Assembly (NCBI GenBank): GCA_001898335.1 | Contig: MKTS01000004.1 | Span: 1 to 64,000 of the forward strand | Reading direction: 5' to 3' | Source: Mucilaginibacter sp. 44-25 | Lineage (GTDB): Bacteria > Bacteroidota > Bacteroidia > Sphingobacteriales > Sphingobacteriaceae | DNA: 64,000 nt | In this document: positions 63,832 to 64,000 of the stretch, one piece after another | Position numbering within the stretch: the first letter of the stretch is position 1 | Layout: the number at the start of each line of letters is the position of its first letter | Translations under genes and position numbers: made by a program | The notes under the pieces: model-generated | Databases searched by the model: none | What the model was told of the DNA's origin: nothing | What the model saw: only the letters and a program-made list of their open reading frames with translations

Positions 63832-64000
63832 TTATAATAAACGCTCATCCAGCATTTTCTTCCCGAAGATAACCCGTAACATGCTCGGTAAAACAATCAA
63901 TAATAGCGGTAATGCCACAATAAAGCCTCCTATAACCGCTATAGCCAGCGGCTGGTGCAATTGTGCGCCCGCACCAATCCCGAGTGCTAATGGCATCAAA
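63832..64000 (-). CDS. RND efflux permease, C-terminal end (partial)
   Basis: The last 55 or so codons of a gene entering from the right edge. Reads LMPLALGIGAGAQLHQPLA, then IAVIGGFIVALPLLLIVLP and a basic tail with stop. This is the final transmembrane region of CzcA/CusA- or AcrB-type inner-membrane pumps (compare the usual PLALG-GAGAE-QQPLA pattern). The substrate cannot be determined from this part. Confidence 0.85.
   Translation of the reverse strand, partial: LMPLALGIGAGAQLHQPLAIAVIGGFIVALPLLLIVLPSMLRVIFGKKMLDERLL

Overview
The window looks like the chromosome of a Sphingobacteriaceae member of the Bacteroidota, probably Mucilaginibacter or a close relative. The evidence is a type IX secretion sorting domain on a giant adhesin with PorP/SprF and OmpA partners, DUF1735/LamG and TonB-receptor relics, tyrosine recombinase relics of the Bacteroidota type, few Shine-Dalgarno sequences, and moderate GC. 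This assignment comes from protein families only.

Left block (about 0-21.5 kb): stress and survival genes. These are a YneI-like semialdehyde dehydrogenase, a NimA-like flavin split-barrel protein, a patatin lipase, a GH130 enzyme, a cupin, a complete pstSCAB phosphate importer, an Acg-type nitroreductase, two cation P-type ATPases, three universal stress proteins, a CDP-alcohol phosphatidyltransferase and an AI-2E family permease. A tight minus-strand run from 14844 down to 5565 (Usp, ATPase, Acg, membrane protein, DUF6544-like protein, pstS, pstC, pstA, pstB) looks like one operon. The set resembles the gene content of the mycobacterial DosR dormancy regulon.

First scar (21.7-22.9 kb): a decayed TonB-dependent receptor, a tyrosine-recombinase fragment and the tail of a helicase gene are fused together.

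Middle block (22.9-53.3 kb): surface biology. An OmpA protein is followed by a Wzx/Wzy-type exopolysaccharide cluster (sugar-phosphate transferase, Wza, three GT4-like transferases including a DUF1972 type, one GT2, four left-handed beta-helix acyltransferases, Wzy, Wzx and Wzc). Next comes an operon encoding a 2,635-residue T9SS adhesin, PorP, an OmpA/TPR/PD40 protein and a stand-alone LuxR-type HTH protein. Upstream of wzc, of the DUF1972 transferase and of the adhesin lie arrays of a 9-bp GTTCAT/ATTCAC-type repeat, all about 70-140 bp before the start codon. This is the most interesting unexplained signal here. Beyond the adhesin is a STAND/NACHT-like ATPase gene split by a frameshift at a run of seven T.

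Second scar (53.3-56.4 kb): a tRNA-3'-end-like sequence, GTGTTACCT repeats, an integrase fragment, a reversed fragment of a glycan-utilisation locus, and a longer copy of the same helicase gene. Its last 311 bp are a near copy of the first scar, so the 33-kb surface block lies between direct repeats.

Right block (56.4-64 kb): stress genes again. It holds a TPR histidine kinase gene cut by an in-frame TAG, an ankyrin protein facing a large catalase, a DUF892 ferritin-like protein, a YncE-like beta-propeller protein and the end of an RND efflux permease.
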